From Planctomicrobium sp051466335 (GTDB taxonomy: Bacteria; Planctomycetota; Planctomycetia; Planctomycetales; Planctomycetaceae): a stretch of DNA of 64,000 nucleotides. Made by a program: the position numbers and the translations under genes. The notes beneath the pieces are model-generated. The model did not search any database, had not been told where the DNA came from, and saw only the letters and a list, made by a program, of their open reading frames with translations. Within the stretch, counting starts at the first letter, position 1; every line of letters starts with the position of its first letter. Location: contig NZ_CP195793.1 in NCBI RefSeq assembly GCF_051466335.1, forward strand, positions 2,294,001 through 2,358,000, read 5' to 3'. Positions 43,150 to 53,101 of this stretch are shown in pieces.

Positions 43150-45204
43150 TTAGTGAACACGCATTCCAGGCTGTGCACCATCGTCCGGATTCAGAAGGAA
43201 GATTTCCTTTCCACCGGGACCGCAGGCGACGACCATTCCTTCGCTCACTCCGAAACGCATCTTGCGCGGAGCCAGATTGGCCACGCAGATCACCAAACGG
43301 CCAAGCAGATCTTCAGGCTTGTAGCAGGCTTTGATTCCAGCGAAGACGTTGCGGGTCTCAGTTCCTCCCAGCGACAGTTTCAGAGCGACGAGCTTGTCGG
43401 CACCTTCAACTGGGCCTGCTTCGATCACGCGAGCGACCCGTAGGTCGACTTTGGTGAAGTCGTCGATCGAGCAGTGATCGGTGAGAAGCGGTTCTTTTTC
43501 GAGTGATTCCGGACCATCGTTGAATGCAGCGGGCGCCGGTGCCTCGACTGGAGCAGCGGGGGCCTGTGAGGATTTGGATTCTTCAATCATTTTCTCGACC
43601 TGTTTTGAATCGACTCGTTTGAGCATGTGCTGATAGGAATTCACCAATGTCCCTGTCAGTGGAGTCCGCAGGTGATTCCACTGAGAGAGGGAAGTGTTCA
43701 GCAGTTCTTCTGTTTGTTGTTTCAGACGTGGAAGAACGGGGGCCAATGCGATGACCAATTGACGGAACAGATTCAGACCGACAGTACAAATGTCGCGAAG
43801 TTCATTTTCCCGGGCAGGGTCCTTGGCGACTTTCCACGGTTCGTTGGATTCGATGTACAGATTAGCGCGATCGGCCTGCGCCATGATTTCCCGCATCGCG
43901 GCGCTGTATTCAAGATTCTCGTAGAGAGCTGCAATTTTCTCGGAAGAAGCTGCGGCCTGTTCGAAGAGCCCGCCGTCGTCAGGGTAGGTTTCCGACAGGT
44001 GTTTTCCTGCAACGAATTTCGCACAACGACTCGCGATATTGACGACCTTCCCAACGAGATCCGAATCCACCTTGGACTTTAACTCGTCGAAGTTCAGATC
44101 GATGTCGTCCACTCCATTGCTGAGTTTCGACGCGAAGTAGTAACGCAGATAGGATGGATCCAGATTGTCAGCGTAAGTCGCTGCCTGAATAAAGGTTCCT
44201 TTGCTCTTCGACATCTTTTCCCCACCCACGGTGAGAAAACCGTGAATGTGTACTTTTTCTGGCAGGTTGAAACCAGCGGTCTTGAGCATGGCTGGCCAGA
44301 AGAGCGTGTGGAAGTACGTGATGTCTTTTCCGATAAAGTGATGGACCTCGGAATTGGCATTCTGCCACCATTCCAGCAAATCTTCGGAGTTGTTTTTGCA
44401 CCATTCGTAAGTGCTTGCGATGTACCCGATCGGAGCATCAAACCAGACGTACCAGTAGTTGCCCGGCTGATCCGGAATTTCGAATCCGAAGTATGGAGCA
44501 GGGCGGGAAACATCCCAATCACGCAGGGGCTCTCCGAGGAAATGTCCCTTGAGATAGTTGGCGATTTCAGGTTGCAGGTGTTTTCCGCTTTGAGTCCATT
44601 CTTCGAGGAATTCGTGTAATTGTTCGATTTCGACGAACAGATGGATTGCCTTGCGGAGTTCTGGAGTCGCTCCACTCAGCGTGCTCTTCGGGTCGATCAG
44701 TTCGGACGGGGAGTAGGTTGCTCCACACTTGTCGCAATTGTCACCGTACTGTCCGGGAGACTGACATTTCGGACAGGTCCCCTTCACAAAACGATCTGCG
44801 AGGAATGTGTTCGCAACCGGATCGAATAGCTGTTCGATCTCTTTTTCTCGCACTAGATTCGCACCGCGAATCGACTTCCAGACCTGATGACAAAGCTCGC
44901 GATTTTCTTCGCTGTTCGTCGAACCGTAGTTGTCGAACTCGATATCGAACTTCGAGAAGTCTCTCAGGTGAGCCTCCCGCATATCCGCAATGAGCTCTTC
45001 CTCAGGACGGCCTTCCTGCTTGGCCCGGATCATAATTGCGGTGCCGTGTGTGTCATCTGCGCAGAAGAACCGACAATTTTCCCCTCGAAGCTTCTGGAAG
45101 CGAACCCAGATGTCAGTCTGGATGTACTCGACCAGATGCCCGATGTGGATATGCCCATTCGCGTAGGGAAGGGCGGAGGTAACCAGGATGCGACGGTCAG
45201 CCAT
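43150..45204 (-). CDS. metG: Methionyl-tRNA synthetase
   Basis: A class I aminoacyl-tRNA synthetase, 684 residues, charging tRNA-Met. HIGH-type motif: YANGHIHIGHL near residue 14; KMSKSKG motif in GGEKMSKSKGTFI. The zinc domain has two cysteine pairs (CPKCQSPGQYGDNCDKCG). The anticodon-binding helical domain contains YIESNEPWKVAKD. After a linker rich in Ala and Pro (SSQAPAAPVEAPAPAAF) a C-terminal tRNA-binding/dimerisation domain follows (IDDFTKVDLRVARVIEAGPV, LVICVANLAPRKMRFGVSEGM), as in E. coli MetG. No strong ribosome-binding site. It is downstream of pyrG by 199 bases on the same strand. Confidence 0.97.
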   Translation of the reverse strand: MADRRILVTSALPYANGHIHIGHLVEYIQTDIWVRFQKLRGENCRFFCADDTHGTAIMIRAKQEGRPEEELIADMREAHLRDFSKFDIEFDNYGSTNSEENRELCHQVWKSIRGANLVREKEIEQLFDPVANTFLADRFVKGTCPKCQSPGQYGDNCDKCGATYSPSELIDPKSTLSGATPELRKAIHLFVEIEQLHEFLEEWTQSGKHLQPEIANYLKGHFLGEPLRDWDVSRPAPYFGFEIPDQPGNYWYVWFDAPIGYIASTYEWCKNNSEDLLEWWQNANSEVHHFIGKDITYFHTLFWPAMLKTAGFNLPEKVHIHGFLTVGGEKMSKSKGTFIQAATYADNLDPSYLRYYFASKLSNGVDDIDLNFDELKSKVDSDLVGKVVNIASRCAKFVAGKHLSETYPDDGGLFEQAAASSEKIAALYENLEYSAAMREIMAQADRANLYIESNEPWKVAKDPARENELRDICTVGLNLFRQLVIALAPVLPRLKQQTEELLNTSLSQWNHLRTPLTGTLVNSYQHMLKRVDSKQVEKMIEESKSSQAPAAPVEAPAPAAFNDGPESLEKEPLLTDHCSIDDFTKVDLRVARVIEAGPVEGADKLVALKLSLGGTETRNVFAGIKACYKPEDLLGRLVICVANLAPRKMRFGVSEGMVVACGPGGKEIFLLNPDDGAQPGMRVH

Positions 45205-45403
45205 GATTGACGCACAACTTCAAAATGAGATGAGAAAACCGGTTGTTGCCCGAAACAAAGGATGATCGATCCGGCTTCAAACAAACACTGGAGAGTTCGG
45301 GTTTTCTGGAAAAGCATAGAAATTTAACAACAATCGTTGTCGATTTCGCCGCATTTCCACTCGCGCCGGCACATTGCAGACGCGAGCGAATTGCTGTTTC
45401 GCG

Positions 45404-47008
45404 TTATCCCCGTTGCTTCGCGAGAGACGCTCCGATGAAATCGCGGAAGAGAGGATGCGGTTTCAGCGGAGAAGACTTGAACTCTGGGTGATATTGGACA
45501 GCCACAAACCACGGATGGTTCGGAATCTCAACAACTTCCACCAGATTTCCACTGGGGCTGGTCCCCGCCGGGATCATTCCTGCTTGAACGAGTCGATCGC
45601 GGTATTGAGGATTGAACTCGTAGCGGTGGCGGTGTCGTTCCGAAATTTCTGTCGTTCCGTACGCCTTTGCGGAGTGAGACCCTTCTTGAAGGATCGCAGG
45701 CTGCGCGCCCAAACGCATCGTTCCTCCCTTGTCTGTGACCGTCTTCTGTTCTTCCAGAAGGCAAATCACAGGGTCTGGAGTGTCCTGAGCAAATTCGGTG
45801 CTGTTGGCATCTTTGCAGCCGAGGACGTTTCGTGAGTATTCGATGACCGCGCACTGCATGCCCAGACAGATTCCGAAGAACGGAATTTTGCGTTCGCGAG
45901 CGTATTGAATCGCCTTGATTTTTCCTTCTACTCCGCGGTAGCCGAAGCCGCCTGGAATGAGAATTCCGTGCAGATTTCCGAGCAACTGATCGAGATCACC
46001 ATGCTCGCAGTCTTCTGCCTCGATACGCTTGATCAGAACGCGGGATTTATGGTTAAAGCCGGCGTGAGTGAGTGACTCATAGATCGATTTGTAGGCGTCG
46101 CGGTGTTCGATGTACTTACCCACGACACCGATGGTGACTTCGTGCTGAGGGTTGCGAATATCGTTCAGAAGCCCGTACCAGTCGTCGAGATTCAACTCCC
46201 CTTTCGGAAGGTTCAATCGATCGCAGATCAGTTTATCGAGATTGTGCTCAGCGAGTCCTGCTGGAACCTCGTAAATGGAGAACTCTTTGTCGTTCTCTTC
46301 GATGACCGCGTCTTTTTCAACGTTGCAGAACAGGGCAATCTTCTCGGCGTTCTCCCGTCCGAGAGGTCGTTCTGTACGAACGATCAGGACGTCAGGCTGA
46401 ATTCCGATGGTTCGGAGCTGCCCGACGCTGTACTGCGTTGGTTTGGTTTTCGCTTCGCGAGCAGCTTTGAGGTAAGGAACCAGTGTCAGGTGGATAAAGA
46501 GACAGTTCTGTTTGCCGACGTCCAATGGAACCTGTCGAATCGCTTCCAGAAACGGAAGACCTTCGATGTCGCCGACGGTGCCGCCGAGTTCGGTAATGAC
46601 GACGTCAACATCCGGCCCACCAAGCTGGAGAATGCGGGACTTGATTTCATCTGTGATATGAGGGATGACCTGAACTGTGGCACCCAGATACTCTCCGCGA
46701 CGTTCCTTTTCGATCACCGATCGATAGATGCGTCCTGTGGTGAAGTTGGAGAGCGATGACAGGGGACCCGTTGTGAACCGCTCGTAGTGCCCGAGATCGA
46801 GGTCTGTCTCGGAACCATCGTCCAGAACATAGACTTCCCCATGCTGATAGGGGCTCATTGTCCCTGGATCGATATTGATATAGGGATCCATCTTCTGCAT
46901 CCGGACTCGCAGACCACGGCGCTCCAGCAGCATTCCAATCGAAGCCGATGTCAGCCCTTTGCCCAGCGAACTTACAACACCACCGGTGACGAAGATGTAT
47001 TTCGTCAT
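45404..47008 (-). CDS. pyrG: CTP synthase
   Basis: CTP synthase aminates UTP with glutamine-derived ammonia. The 534-residue protein has the synthase domain (YIFVTGGVVSSLGKGLTSASIG, MDPYINIDPGTMSPYQHGEVYVLDDG in part, ELGGTVGDIEGLPF) and the C-terminal class I glutaminase with the nucleophile in FFGICLGMQCAVIEY and the His-Glu pair in VAVQYHPEFKS. AGGA lies 7-10 bases before ATG 47008. It is preceded by kdsB at about 100 bases, a common gene order in Gram-negative bacteria; CMP-KDO formation by KdsB consumes the CTP that PyrG makes. Confidence 0.97.
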   Translation of the reverse strand: MTKYIFVTGGVVSSLGKGLTSASIGMLLERRGLRVRMQKMDPYINIDPGTMSPYQHGEVYVLDDGSETDLDLGHYERFTTGPLSSLSNFTTGRIYRSVIEKERRGEYLGATVQVIPHITDEIKSRILQLGGPDVDVVITELGGTVGDIEGLPFLEAIRQVPLDVGKQNCLFIHLTLVPYLKAAREAKTKPTQYSVGQLRTIGIQPDVLIVRTERPLGRENAEKIALFCNVEKDAVIEENDKEFSIYEVPAGLAEHNLDKLICDRLNLPKGELNLDDWYGLLNDIRNPQHEVTIGVVGKYIEHRDAYKSIYESLTHAGFNHKSRVLIKRIEAEDCEHGDLDQLLGNLHGILIPGGFGYRGVEGKIKAIQYARERKIPFFGICLGMQCAVIEYSRNVLGCKDANSTEFAQDTPDPVICLLEEQKTVTDKGGTMRLGAQPAILQEGSHSAKAYGTTEISERHRHRYEFNPQYRDRLVQAGMIPAGTSPSGNLVEVVEIPNHPWFVAVQYHPEFKSSPLKPHPLFRDFIGASLAKQRG

Positions 47009-47106
47009 CTCAAATCCTGTCCTGTCAAAATGGACAGCCCCCGACCGCCTGCCGGGGGCTGAAGTTTCATTCGTGATCTCTGTACAGTCGTCAGGATGGA
47101 AGCTGA

Positions 47107-47916
47107 TTAAGACGACCGCGATTTCTGACGTTCCAGGAACGCAGCATAATCGGCAGCGGTATCAATTCCAACGGACTGGTGAGAGACGACCTTCACAAGA
47201 ATTGATGCTCCTGCTTCCAACGCCCGAAGTTGTTCCAGATTCTCCATTTGTTCCAGTTTTGATCGAGGCATCTTCGTGATCGCCAACAGGAAGCCTGGCT
47301 GGTATGCGTAAATCCCTAAGTGTAGAAGCCACGGGCTCTTTTGGAGATGCGCCGTTTCCGCATCCTGATCGAAAAAGTCTTCGGGGCTTCCGTCTCTTAA
47401 GAATGGGATTGGATGTCGGCTAAAATACAATGCCCGCTGATCTGCCGCACAGACAACTTTCACGCAACTGGTGTCCAACAGGACCGCCATGGATGTGATG
47501 GGAGTCGCGAGCGTCCCCATTTCTACTTCCGGGCGATCCAACATCGATTGAATCAATGTATCGATGACTGTTGGGTCTAATTCTGGTTCGTCGCCTTGAA
47601 TATTCACGACAAGCGTTGCATTCGGGCATTCCCGTCGCACTACTTCTGCGATGCGGTCACCGCCGCTGGGATGATCGCCCGTCATCGCGACTTTTGCACC
47701 GAATCCGCGGGCAACTTCAGCGATTTCCTCGCTGTCTGTGGCGATCAGGACTTCATTTAACAGCTTCGATCGGCTCGCCGCTTCCCATGAATACTGAAGC
47801 AGCGGCTTTCCGGAGTCCTTTAAGAGCATTTTTCGCGGCAATCGTGAGGATTGCAGGCGAGCCGGAATGATTCCAACGACCTGTGGTTGATTGGGTGAAC
47901 TCTGAGCGTCAGTCAT
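47107..47916 (-). CDS. kdsB: 3-deoxy-manno-octulosonate cytidylyltransferase
   Basis: KdsB activates KDO as CMP-KDO for lipopolysaccharide core synthesis. The 269-residue protein begins with a short extension, then VVGIIPARLQSSRLPRKML, the nucleotide-binding start. ATDSEEIAEVARGFGAKVAMTGDHPSGGDRIAEV (in part), LVVNIQGDEPELDPTVID with the metal aspartate, and LGIYAYQPGFL follow. Presence of KdsB argues for LPS and a true outer membrane. First gene of the kdsB-pyrG-metG run. Confidence 0.95.
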   Translation of the reverse strand: MTDAQSSPNQPQVVGIIPARLQSSRLPRKMLLKDSGKPLLQYSWEAASRSKLLNEVLIATDSEEIAEVARGFGAKVAMTGDHPSGGDRIAEVVRRECPNATLVVNIQGDEPELDPTVIDTLIQSMLDRPEVEMGTLATPITSMAVLLDTSCVKVVCAADQRALYFSRHPIPFLRDGSPEDFFDQDAETAHLQKSPWLLHLGIYAYQPGFLLAITKMPRSKLEQMENLEQLRALEAGASILVKVVSHQSVGIDTAADYAAFLERQKSRSS

Positions 47917-48109
47917 GGCATCCGTTCCGGCGAAATCTCAAATTGATCGTTCTCGATCGTTTGAAGTGATTAGGGGCGTTGAGTGCAGAACTCGCCATGT
48001 TCCGTCGTGAGCAGCGAAGTCTCGATGCCGGTCCAGTTATGTGGACTGGATTCGGAGACTTCTTCTCTCAGGACGAGGTGCTGACCAGTTCTGCGGTTCA
48101 CACTGAGAA

Positions 48110-48556
48110 TTACGCCTTACGAACACCAATTGTCAACAACAAGTTCGCCCACAATGCTTGGTCACCAGTTTGAATGGTCAAAATGTGGTCTCTGCCAGAG
48201 ACAGCCTCATAGAAATCCCATTTCTGGATCGGTTCAAGTTCGACGTCCAGCTCGTTCTCTTTGAGGATCTCCCGGAACTCATTCCAGATGGGTGGCTCGC
48301 CAGACTCCGCGTACGGGTCGTCCGCGGGAATTCCCATTGTATTGGCTGCTTCGATGGGAACAGCAGAAAGCAGCGCGCGTAAGACCTGGGTACAGCTGAC
48401 CAGTCCGGGAGAGAGATTCAGTGAAACGAGTTCTGCGTTTGGACCAAGTGTGTTGTAAGCAGGGTAGTTTCCATCAGCGATCAGGATTTTTGAATGGTGG
48501 CCAGCCCGAGCGATGATCTGATTGATTTCAGGATGAATGAGCGTTTGTTTCAGCAT
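48110..48556 (-). CDS. RbsD/FucU family sugar mutarotase
   Basis: RbsD and FucU interconvert cyclic forms of ribose or fucose after uptake. The 148-residue protein has the family start LIHPEINQIIARAGHHSKILIADGNYPAY (in part) with the catalytic histidine in AGHHSK and the conserved DGNYP. VSLNLSPGLVSCTQVLRALLSAVPIE matches the family core, and the C-terminal tyrosine/aspartate region is FYEAVSGRDHILTIQTGDQALWANLLL. ATG 48556 is chosen because the family starts MLK; the frame opens to 48655. The FucU subgroup is slightly favoured by the length. No pentose or fucose operon adjoins; the nearest sugar transport genes are 13 kb away. Confidence 0.88.
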   Translation of the reverse strand: MLKQTLIHPEINQIIARAGHHSKILIADGNYPAYNTLGPNAELVSLNLSPGLVSCTQVLRALLSAVPIEAANTMGIPADDPYAESGEPPIWNEFREILKENELDVELEPIQKWDFYEAVSGRDHILTIQTGDQALWANLLLTIGVRKA

Positions 48557-49076
48557 GGCAATTTGACCCGACTTTGCAGGAGAGCTCTCTTCTCGTTGGG
48601 AACTGAAGTTCTGAACAGCGTATCGATCAACAGAGTATTGAGTCCAGACAACCAACAGTGAGAACCCGTTCTGCCAGAGTGTGAGTTACTTCAGGGGAGC
48701 TCATTCATGAACTCCCGCCCGGGACTTGAAGAGGTTTCAAACTCGAGTTCGGCAGATTCTGCGGCACGTTTTCCGGGGATTTTCTGAGTGGTCTTATCAC
48801 GAATCTTTGCAAGAGTTCTTTGAAAAGCTCCAACATTTTCAAAGTTGACATCATGGGCCGAAAAATCTCTCCAAGTCAGAACAGGCGGAGGAGCTTTCCT
48901 GAGTCGCGCGATGCGTAAGTCTCAAAAATATGCAGGTGGGAAATCCGGGGACTCGCCAGCTAGGAGCGAGTCTCATCACCTCACCTGACGATCTAAATCG
49001 GGCGCAGGGTGGCGGTTCGCGTTTGGCGACATCCTGAAACAGAAGTGAGAACCATCGACCGAGTCGAGGGCAGGCT
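48557..49076. other. 520-base divergent region RbsD gene / RND gene
   Basis: No gene is supported; the minus-strand frame from 49527 into this region is a shadow of the RND gene. Two inverted repeats are visible: GGGAG.TCAT-2-ATGA.CTCCC (48695-48716) and GACTCGC-9-GCGAGTC (48950-48972). The first has the look of a dyad operator. TTGACA at 48845-48850 has no good -10 partner. Confidence 0.4.
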
Positions 49077-51881
49077 GTGACATACGTTCGATTTGATCCA
49101 AAATCACGGCAGAGCCGGGGCTTCTTTGAGATGAAAGATCCCTGGGGGCATGGACTGTCCCTTTGGGTGGTCGCTCTCCTGTTGTTCCTTGCGCCGGTTT
49201 CGATCTACTCGCTCCGAAACCTTCGCATGGATAATTCGGTCGAGTCATGGCTCCCGAAAGACAATGCCAGTGCCCTCGAATACGCCTGGACACGATCTCA
49301 CTTTCCAACACAGGAAATCCTCTACCTGACATGGGAGGGGAGCACGCTGGATGACCCACGACTGCCGGTCCTGCTAGGCAATCTTCATGGGAAGATCGAC
49401 GAAGACGGCATTCGACGAGGTGGCCTCCCATTCGTAGAGTCCGCGATTGATGCTCGTGGTCTCCTCGCCAGAATGGAAGAATTCGGCGTTGATCAGACCG
49501 AAGCGTTCCGTCGACTGTCCGGCACAATGATCGGGCACGGCTGGTTAAAGGTTCGCCTCACTGAAAAAGGGGCAGCCAATCCGGGGATTATCCGTGATCG
49601 ACTCATTGCATCGGCCGCTGATGAGTTCAATATTTCTTTGGAGTCGCACGAGGTGGTCGCGCCTTGGACTCCAGCCAAGTCTCAGGTCGCCAATTTCGAA
49701 AAAGCACTCGGTCAGTTCGCCAATGTCGAAGCGGACGCGCCACCAGTCTCAATCGAATTTCAGCCACATGACTTCCAGCTGAGCTGGGAAGGGATCTCGA
49801 ACCAGCCAGAAGTCGCTCAAAAATTTGTTGAATGGGTGAAGAAGCAGAAGGGGCTCTTCGGATCAGACCTGATCGAAGATTGTTATCTGGAGGTCGGATC
49901 ACCCGTCGCTGTGGCGATTGGTCTTTCGGAAGCGGGGCTGGCTGAGAAAGAGAAGGCACTGGCAGCGATTCGGGATGCGGCCAGCAACTCATTCATTCCG
50001 ACTGGCGATGTCGTGCTGGCTGGGGGAGTCGTCACCAGTGCAGAACTCAATCGAGGCGTCGCACGCGCCGCTTGGAATCCGGATGGAAAATCTCCTTGGG
50101 GGCCCTCGTTGATGGGGCTCTCCGGATTGATCGGAATCATCTTTGCGCTCGTGTCGCTCAAGAGTATTCGACTCGGCCTGCTGGTCGTGGGAGTCTCGTA
50201 TTACTCGGCATTGTTGGGGATGTCGTTCGTCCCGATGACTGGAACGAACATGAATATGGTTCTTGTGGTGATGCCGACACTGCTGATGGTGTTGTCACTC
50301 TCCGGAGCAATTCATGTCGCCAACTACTGGAAACACGCAGCCTGGGAAGATCCGGAAACTGCTGTCTCGAAAGCGACTCGCATGGCATTCGAGCCGTGTC
50401 TCCTCTCTGGATTGACGACAGCGATCGGATTGATTTCGCTCGCCACAAGCCAATTGACGCCCGTTCGCGAATTCGGAATCTATGCAGCGATCGGGACGCT
50501 GATTTCCATGGGGATGACGCTCTATGGTCTTCCTTCGCTGCTACAGCTGATTCCTCAGAGGCCTTCTCGAGACATCGAGTCGAACAGCAAGTTCTGGAAC
50601 AATTATAGCAATTTCCTCTGCCGTCACTGGAAGAGTTCACTCAGCTTCACAGTTGTCCTGTGTATTGTCTGTACATTTGGTTTGATGCACTTCGACGTTG
50701 AAACCAAGGTGATTCGCTACTTCCCGGATCAGAGCAAATTGGTCAAGGACGTGAAGCGGATTGAAGATTCACTCGGTGGAACATGCCCGATCGAAATTCT
50801 GGTCCGATTCGATGAGTCTGCTCAGGATTCCACACGCTTCCTGCAACGCGTGGAAATGGTTCGTCAGATTGAAGAGAAGATCCGCCAGCATGCTGCCGTG
50901 AGCGGAGCACTCTCTCTGGCAGACTTCCTTCCGGAACGTGCCTCTCCGGCGGAAACAGATTCTTCGCGAGAAATTGCGGCCTACAACCGACGTTCACATG
51001 AGTCGGAAAAGAGGGTCAAAGCGGAAGACAGCAGTGCTCGCAATCTTCTGGCCATGAGCGACACCGGCCCATTTGCAGCGAATGCCCTGACCAAGGGTGA
51101 GGACGAACTCTGGCGCATCAACGCCCAGTGTTCGATTATCAACGATCTCGACTACAACACGCTCTCTGCAGATCTGCACGCGGCGGTAAACAGTGTGATC
51201 GCGGATAAAGAGGGAGTGGACCATTTTATCACCGGGACAGTGCCACTCTTCCTGCAAACACAGCACGCTGTCCTCAACAGCCTGATCTGGAGCTTTGTTC
51301 TCGCATTCGGGATGATCAGCATCATCATGATGTGGGTACTGCGAGATCCGCTCGCGGGGCTGATCAGCATGTTGCCGAATCTCCTTCCGGTGACGATGGT
51401 CTTCGGTCTGGTGTCGTGGTTTGGACAACGCATCGATATCGGAACAATGGTGACGGCCTCCGTCGCATTAGGAATCTCTGTTGATGGAACGCTCCATTTA
51501 CTGACGTGGTTCCAGAACGGAATTCGACAGGGGCTGACACGTCAGCAGTCGATTAACAAGGCACTCGCACATTGTGCCCCTGCAATGTGGCAGACAAGTG
51601 CGGCCGTTGGATTCGGCTTGGTAGTCCTTGTCTTTGCTGATCTGCTCCTGATCAGCCGGTTTGGATCGTTGATGGCAGTGCTGGTATTTGCAGCGTTCAT
51701 GGCAGATATCGTGATGCTTCCAGCCTTGCTGATGGGATCTCTTGGGAAACTGATTGAGCGAGGGATTCACCGCCGGGGAGAGGTCGTGAAGGCCAAAGAA
51801 GAACTCGCTCCACTCCCGATTCCTGCACATCATTTACAGCTTGGCAGCCCGGTCGTCGACGAATCCAGATTCGTTGGCTAA
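49077..51881 (+). CDS. MMPL/RND family transporter
   Basis: A 934-residue inner-membrane protein of the RND superfamily, related to MMPL and hopanoid or lipid exporters. Layout: an N-terminal membrane helix (LSLWVVALLLFLAPVSIYSL), periplasmic domain 1, six helices starting at about residue 345 (LMGLSGLIGIIFALVSL, LGLLVVGVSYYSALLGMSF), a further helix at about 520-545, periplasmic domain 2, and a final bundle (VLNSLIWSFVLAFGMISIIMMW, LPVTMVFGLVSWFG, SLMAVLVFAAFMADIVMLPALL). The TM4-type GTNMNMVLVVMPTLLMVLSLSGAIHV and the second-half ASVALGISVDGTLHL with Asp are typical proton-relay regions. Start GTG 49077 has GAGGG upstream; ATG 49131 is an alternative. No periplasmic adaptor gene adjoins, so it probably works alone. 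Confidence 0.88.
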   Translation: MTYVRFDPKSRQSRGFFEMKDPWGHGLSLWVVALLLFLAPVSIYSLRNLRMDNSVESWLPKDNASALEYAWTRSHFPTQEILYLTWEGSTLDDPRLPVLLGNLHGKIDEDGIRRGGLPFVESAIDARGLLARMEEFGVDQTEAFRRLSGTMIGHGWLKVRLTEKGAANPGIIRDRLIASAADEFNISLESHEVVAPWTPAKSQVANFEKALGQFANVEADAPPVSIEFQPHDFQLSWEGISNQPEVAQKFVEWVKKQKGLFGSDLIEDCYLEVGSPVAVAIGLSEAGLAEKEKALAAIRDAASNSFIPTGDVVLAGGVVTSAELNRGVARAAWNPDGKSPWGPSLMGLSGLIGIIFALVSLKSIRLGLLVVGVSYYSALLGMSFVPMTGTNMNMVLVVMPTLLMVLSLSGAIHVANYWKHAAWEDPETAVSKATRMAFEPCLLSGLTTAIGLISLATSQLTPVREFGIYAAIGTLISMGMTLYGLPSLLQLIPQRPSRDIESNSKFWNNYSNFLCRHWKSSLSFTVVLCIVCTFGLMHFDVETKVIRYFPDQSKLVKDVKRIEDSLGGTCPIEILVRFDESAQDSTRFLQRVEMVRQIEEKIRQHAAVSGALSLADFLPERASPAETDSSREIAAYNRRSHESEKRVKAEDSSARNLLAMSDTGPFAANALTKGEDELWRINAQCSIINDLDYNTLSADLHAAVNSVIADKEGVDHFITGTVPLFLQTQHAVLNSLIWSFVLAFGMISIIMMWVLRDPLAGLISMLPNLLPVTMVFGLVSWFGQRIDIGTMVTASVALGISVDGTLHLLTWFQNGIRQGLTRQQSINKALAHCAPAMWQTSAAVGFGLVVLVFADLLLISRFGSLMAVLVFAAFMADIVMLPALLMGSLGKLIERGIHRRGEVVKAKEELAPLPIPAHHLQLGSPVVDESRFVG

Positions 51882-52271
51882 GGCTACTTGGAGAGATCTG
51901 CAGCTCTCAGAAAGAGACTACGCGAGCACGTTACTGATTCGGGCGACGTGCTCGTTTGTTTTGTAACTTCTGAGTATTAAATTTCTTGCGTCGATTTTGT
52001 GGAATTGCTTGGCGGTTTGATGAGCAGTCTGAACGCGGCTGATTCGGCGTGAAATGCCGATGGAAAATAAAATTTGGTCAGAAGAAAAGACTTCAAATAA
52101 TTCCAATTGACGAAAAACTCCATACTTGCGAGATTCCGCAAACCTCAAAGAAACAAGTGTGTTTCAAGAGCCTGAAAAAAATATTCCCTGAAGTGGCTGG
52201 GCGTAAGCCTCGATCGATCCGGAGCAACGGATGGCACCGGCCTGAACGGAATCGCAAAGGAGTGCAGCACC
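51882..52271. other. Intergenic region RND gene / ompH
   Basis: A 390-base gap that contains the RND terminator (listed separately) and the ompH upstream region. The middle is AT-rich. No gene is supported. Confidence 0.4.
51923..51962 (+). terminator. Rho-independent terminator of the RND gene
   Basis: CGAGCACGT (51923-51931) pairs perfectly with ACGTGCTCG (51946-51954), followed by TTTGTTTT. Confidence 0.85.
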
Positions 52272-52874
52272 GTGATGAAGTACAGTCTGTTGGCAGTTGC
52301 TCTGGCGACTGTTGGTTTTTTCGTGACAACCCAGCCAGTCGTCGCTCAGGAAGCAGCTCCACAGCCGCACCAAATCGGGCTGATCGACATGGCCCACATC
52401 TTCAAGAACTACGAAAAGTTCAAAGATCAGACTTCCGGGCTGCAGAAACTTGCTGAAGAAGCTGAAGCCAAAGCTCAGGCAATGATGGAAGAAGGCAAGA
52501 GCGGCCAGGCGAAACTCGCTCAGCTGGCTCCAGGAAGTGCTGAATACACTCAGGTTGAAAACAGCCTGATCAAGCTGAAGACCGAACTGGAAACTTTCCG
52601 CCAGGTTGAGCAGCAGAAGATCGTTCGCCAGCAGGCAGAAGTTTACAAGACGATCTACCTCGAAGTTCAGGACGTGGTTGACCGTTACGCCACTCACTAC
52701 AAGTACACACTGGTGATGCGTTTCAACCGAGCAGAAGTTGGAGCAGCTGGTGATCCTCAAGCTGTGATTCAAAATATGAATCGTCAGGTTGTCTTCCATC
52801 AGCAGAAGGATGACATCACAGATCCGATTCTGAAATTCCTGAACGACAACTACAAGAAGACCGCAGCGAAGTAA
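52272..52874 (+). CDS. OmpH/Skp-family periplasmic chaperone
   Basis: A 200-residue exported protein with a signal peptide (KYSLLAVALATVGFFVTTQPVVAQ). After a short beta strand typical of Skp (HQIGLIDMAHIFKNYEKF) comes a long charged helical region (about 55-130, rich in Lys, Glu and Gln; ENSLIKLKTELETFRQVEQQ) and a return to strand (YKYTLVMRFNRAEV). Skp trimers hold unfolded outer-membrane proteins in transit to the BAM complex. AAGGAG (52257-52262) is 9 bases before GTG 52272 and 12 before ATG 52275; I use the GTG. No bamA or lpxD is adjacent, unlike in proteobacteria. It has its own terminator. Confidence 0.87.
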   Translation: MMKYSLLAVALATVGFFVTTQPVVAQEAAPQPHQIGLIDMAHIFKNYEKFKDQTSGLQKLAEEAEAKAQAMMEEGKSGQAKLAQLAPGSAEYTQVENSLIKLKTELETFRQVEQQKIVRQQAEVYKTIYLEVQDVVDRYATHYKYTLVMRFNRAEVGAAGDPQAVIQNMNRQVVFHQQKDDITDPILKFLNDNYKKTAAK

Positions 52875-52943
52875 TTTGAACGATTTCGCTAAGCGTTTTG
52901 AATTCCCCCCCCATTTTCAAGATGCTTGCTGAGATCGAATTTG

Positions 52944-52982
52944 AAAAGAGGCCGCATTTTCGCAATGCGGCCTCTTTTTTTT
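52944..52982 (+). terminator. Rho-independent terminator of ompH
   Basis: AAAAGAGGCCGCATT pairs perfectly with AATGCGGCCTCTTTT across a 5-base loop, and the T run is eight or more. One of the strongest terminators in the window. Confidence 0.93.
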
Positions 52983-53101
52983 GATCCGGGAAAAAGACCG
53001 GTCCGTTTGAATTGGAGTCTACTCACCCACATGTCGCGTATTAGAATAGTGCGTAGATGAATAGTTCGATCACTCTCACCGATTCACGAGTCTGAGGACC
53101 A

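Noticed and set aside
48976..49527. 183-residue minus-strand frame in the divergent region and RND start
   Set aside because: Mostly shadow of the RND gene; Pro/Arg/Ser-rich without motif.
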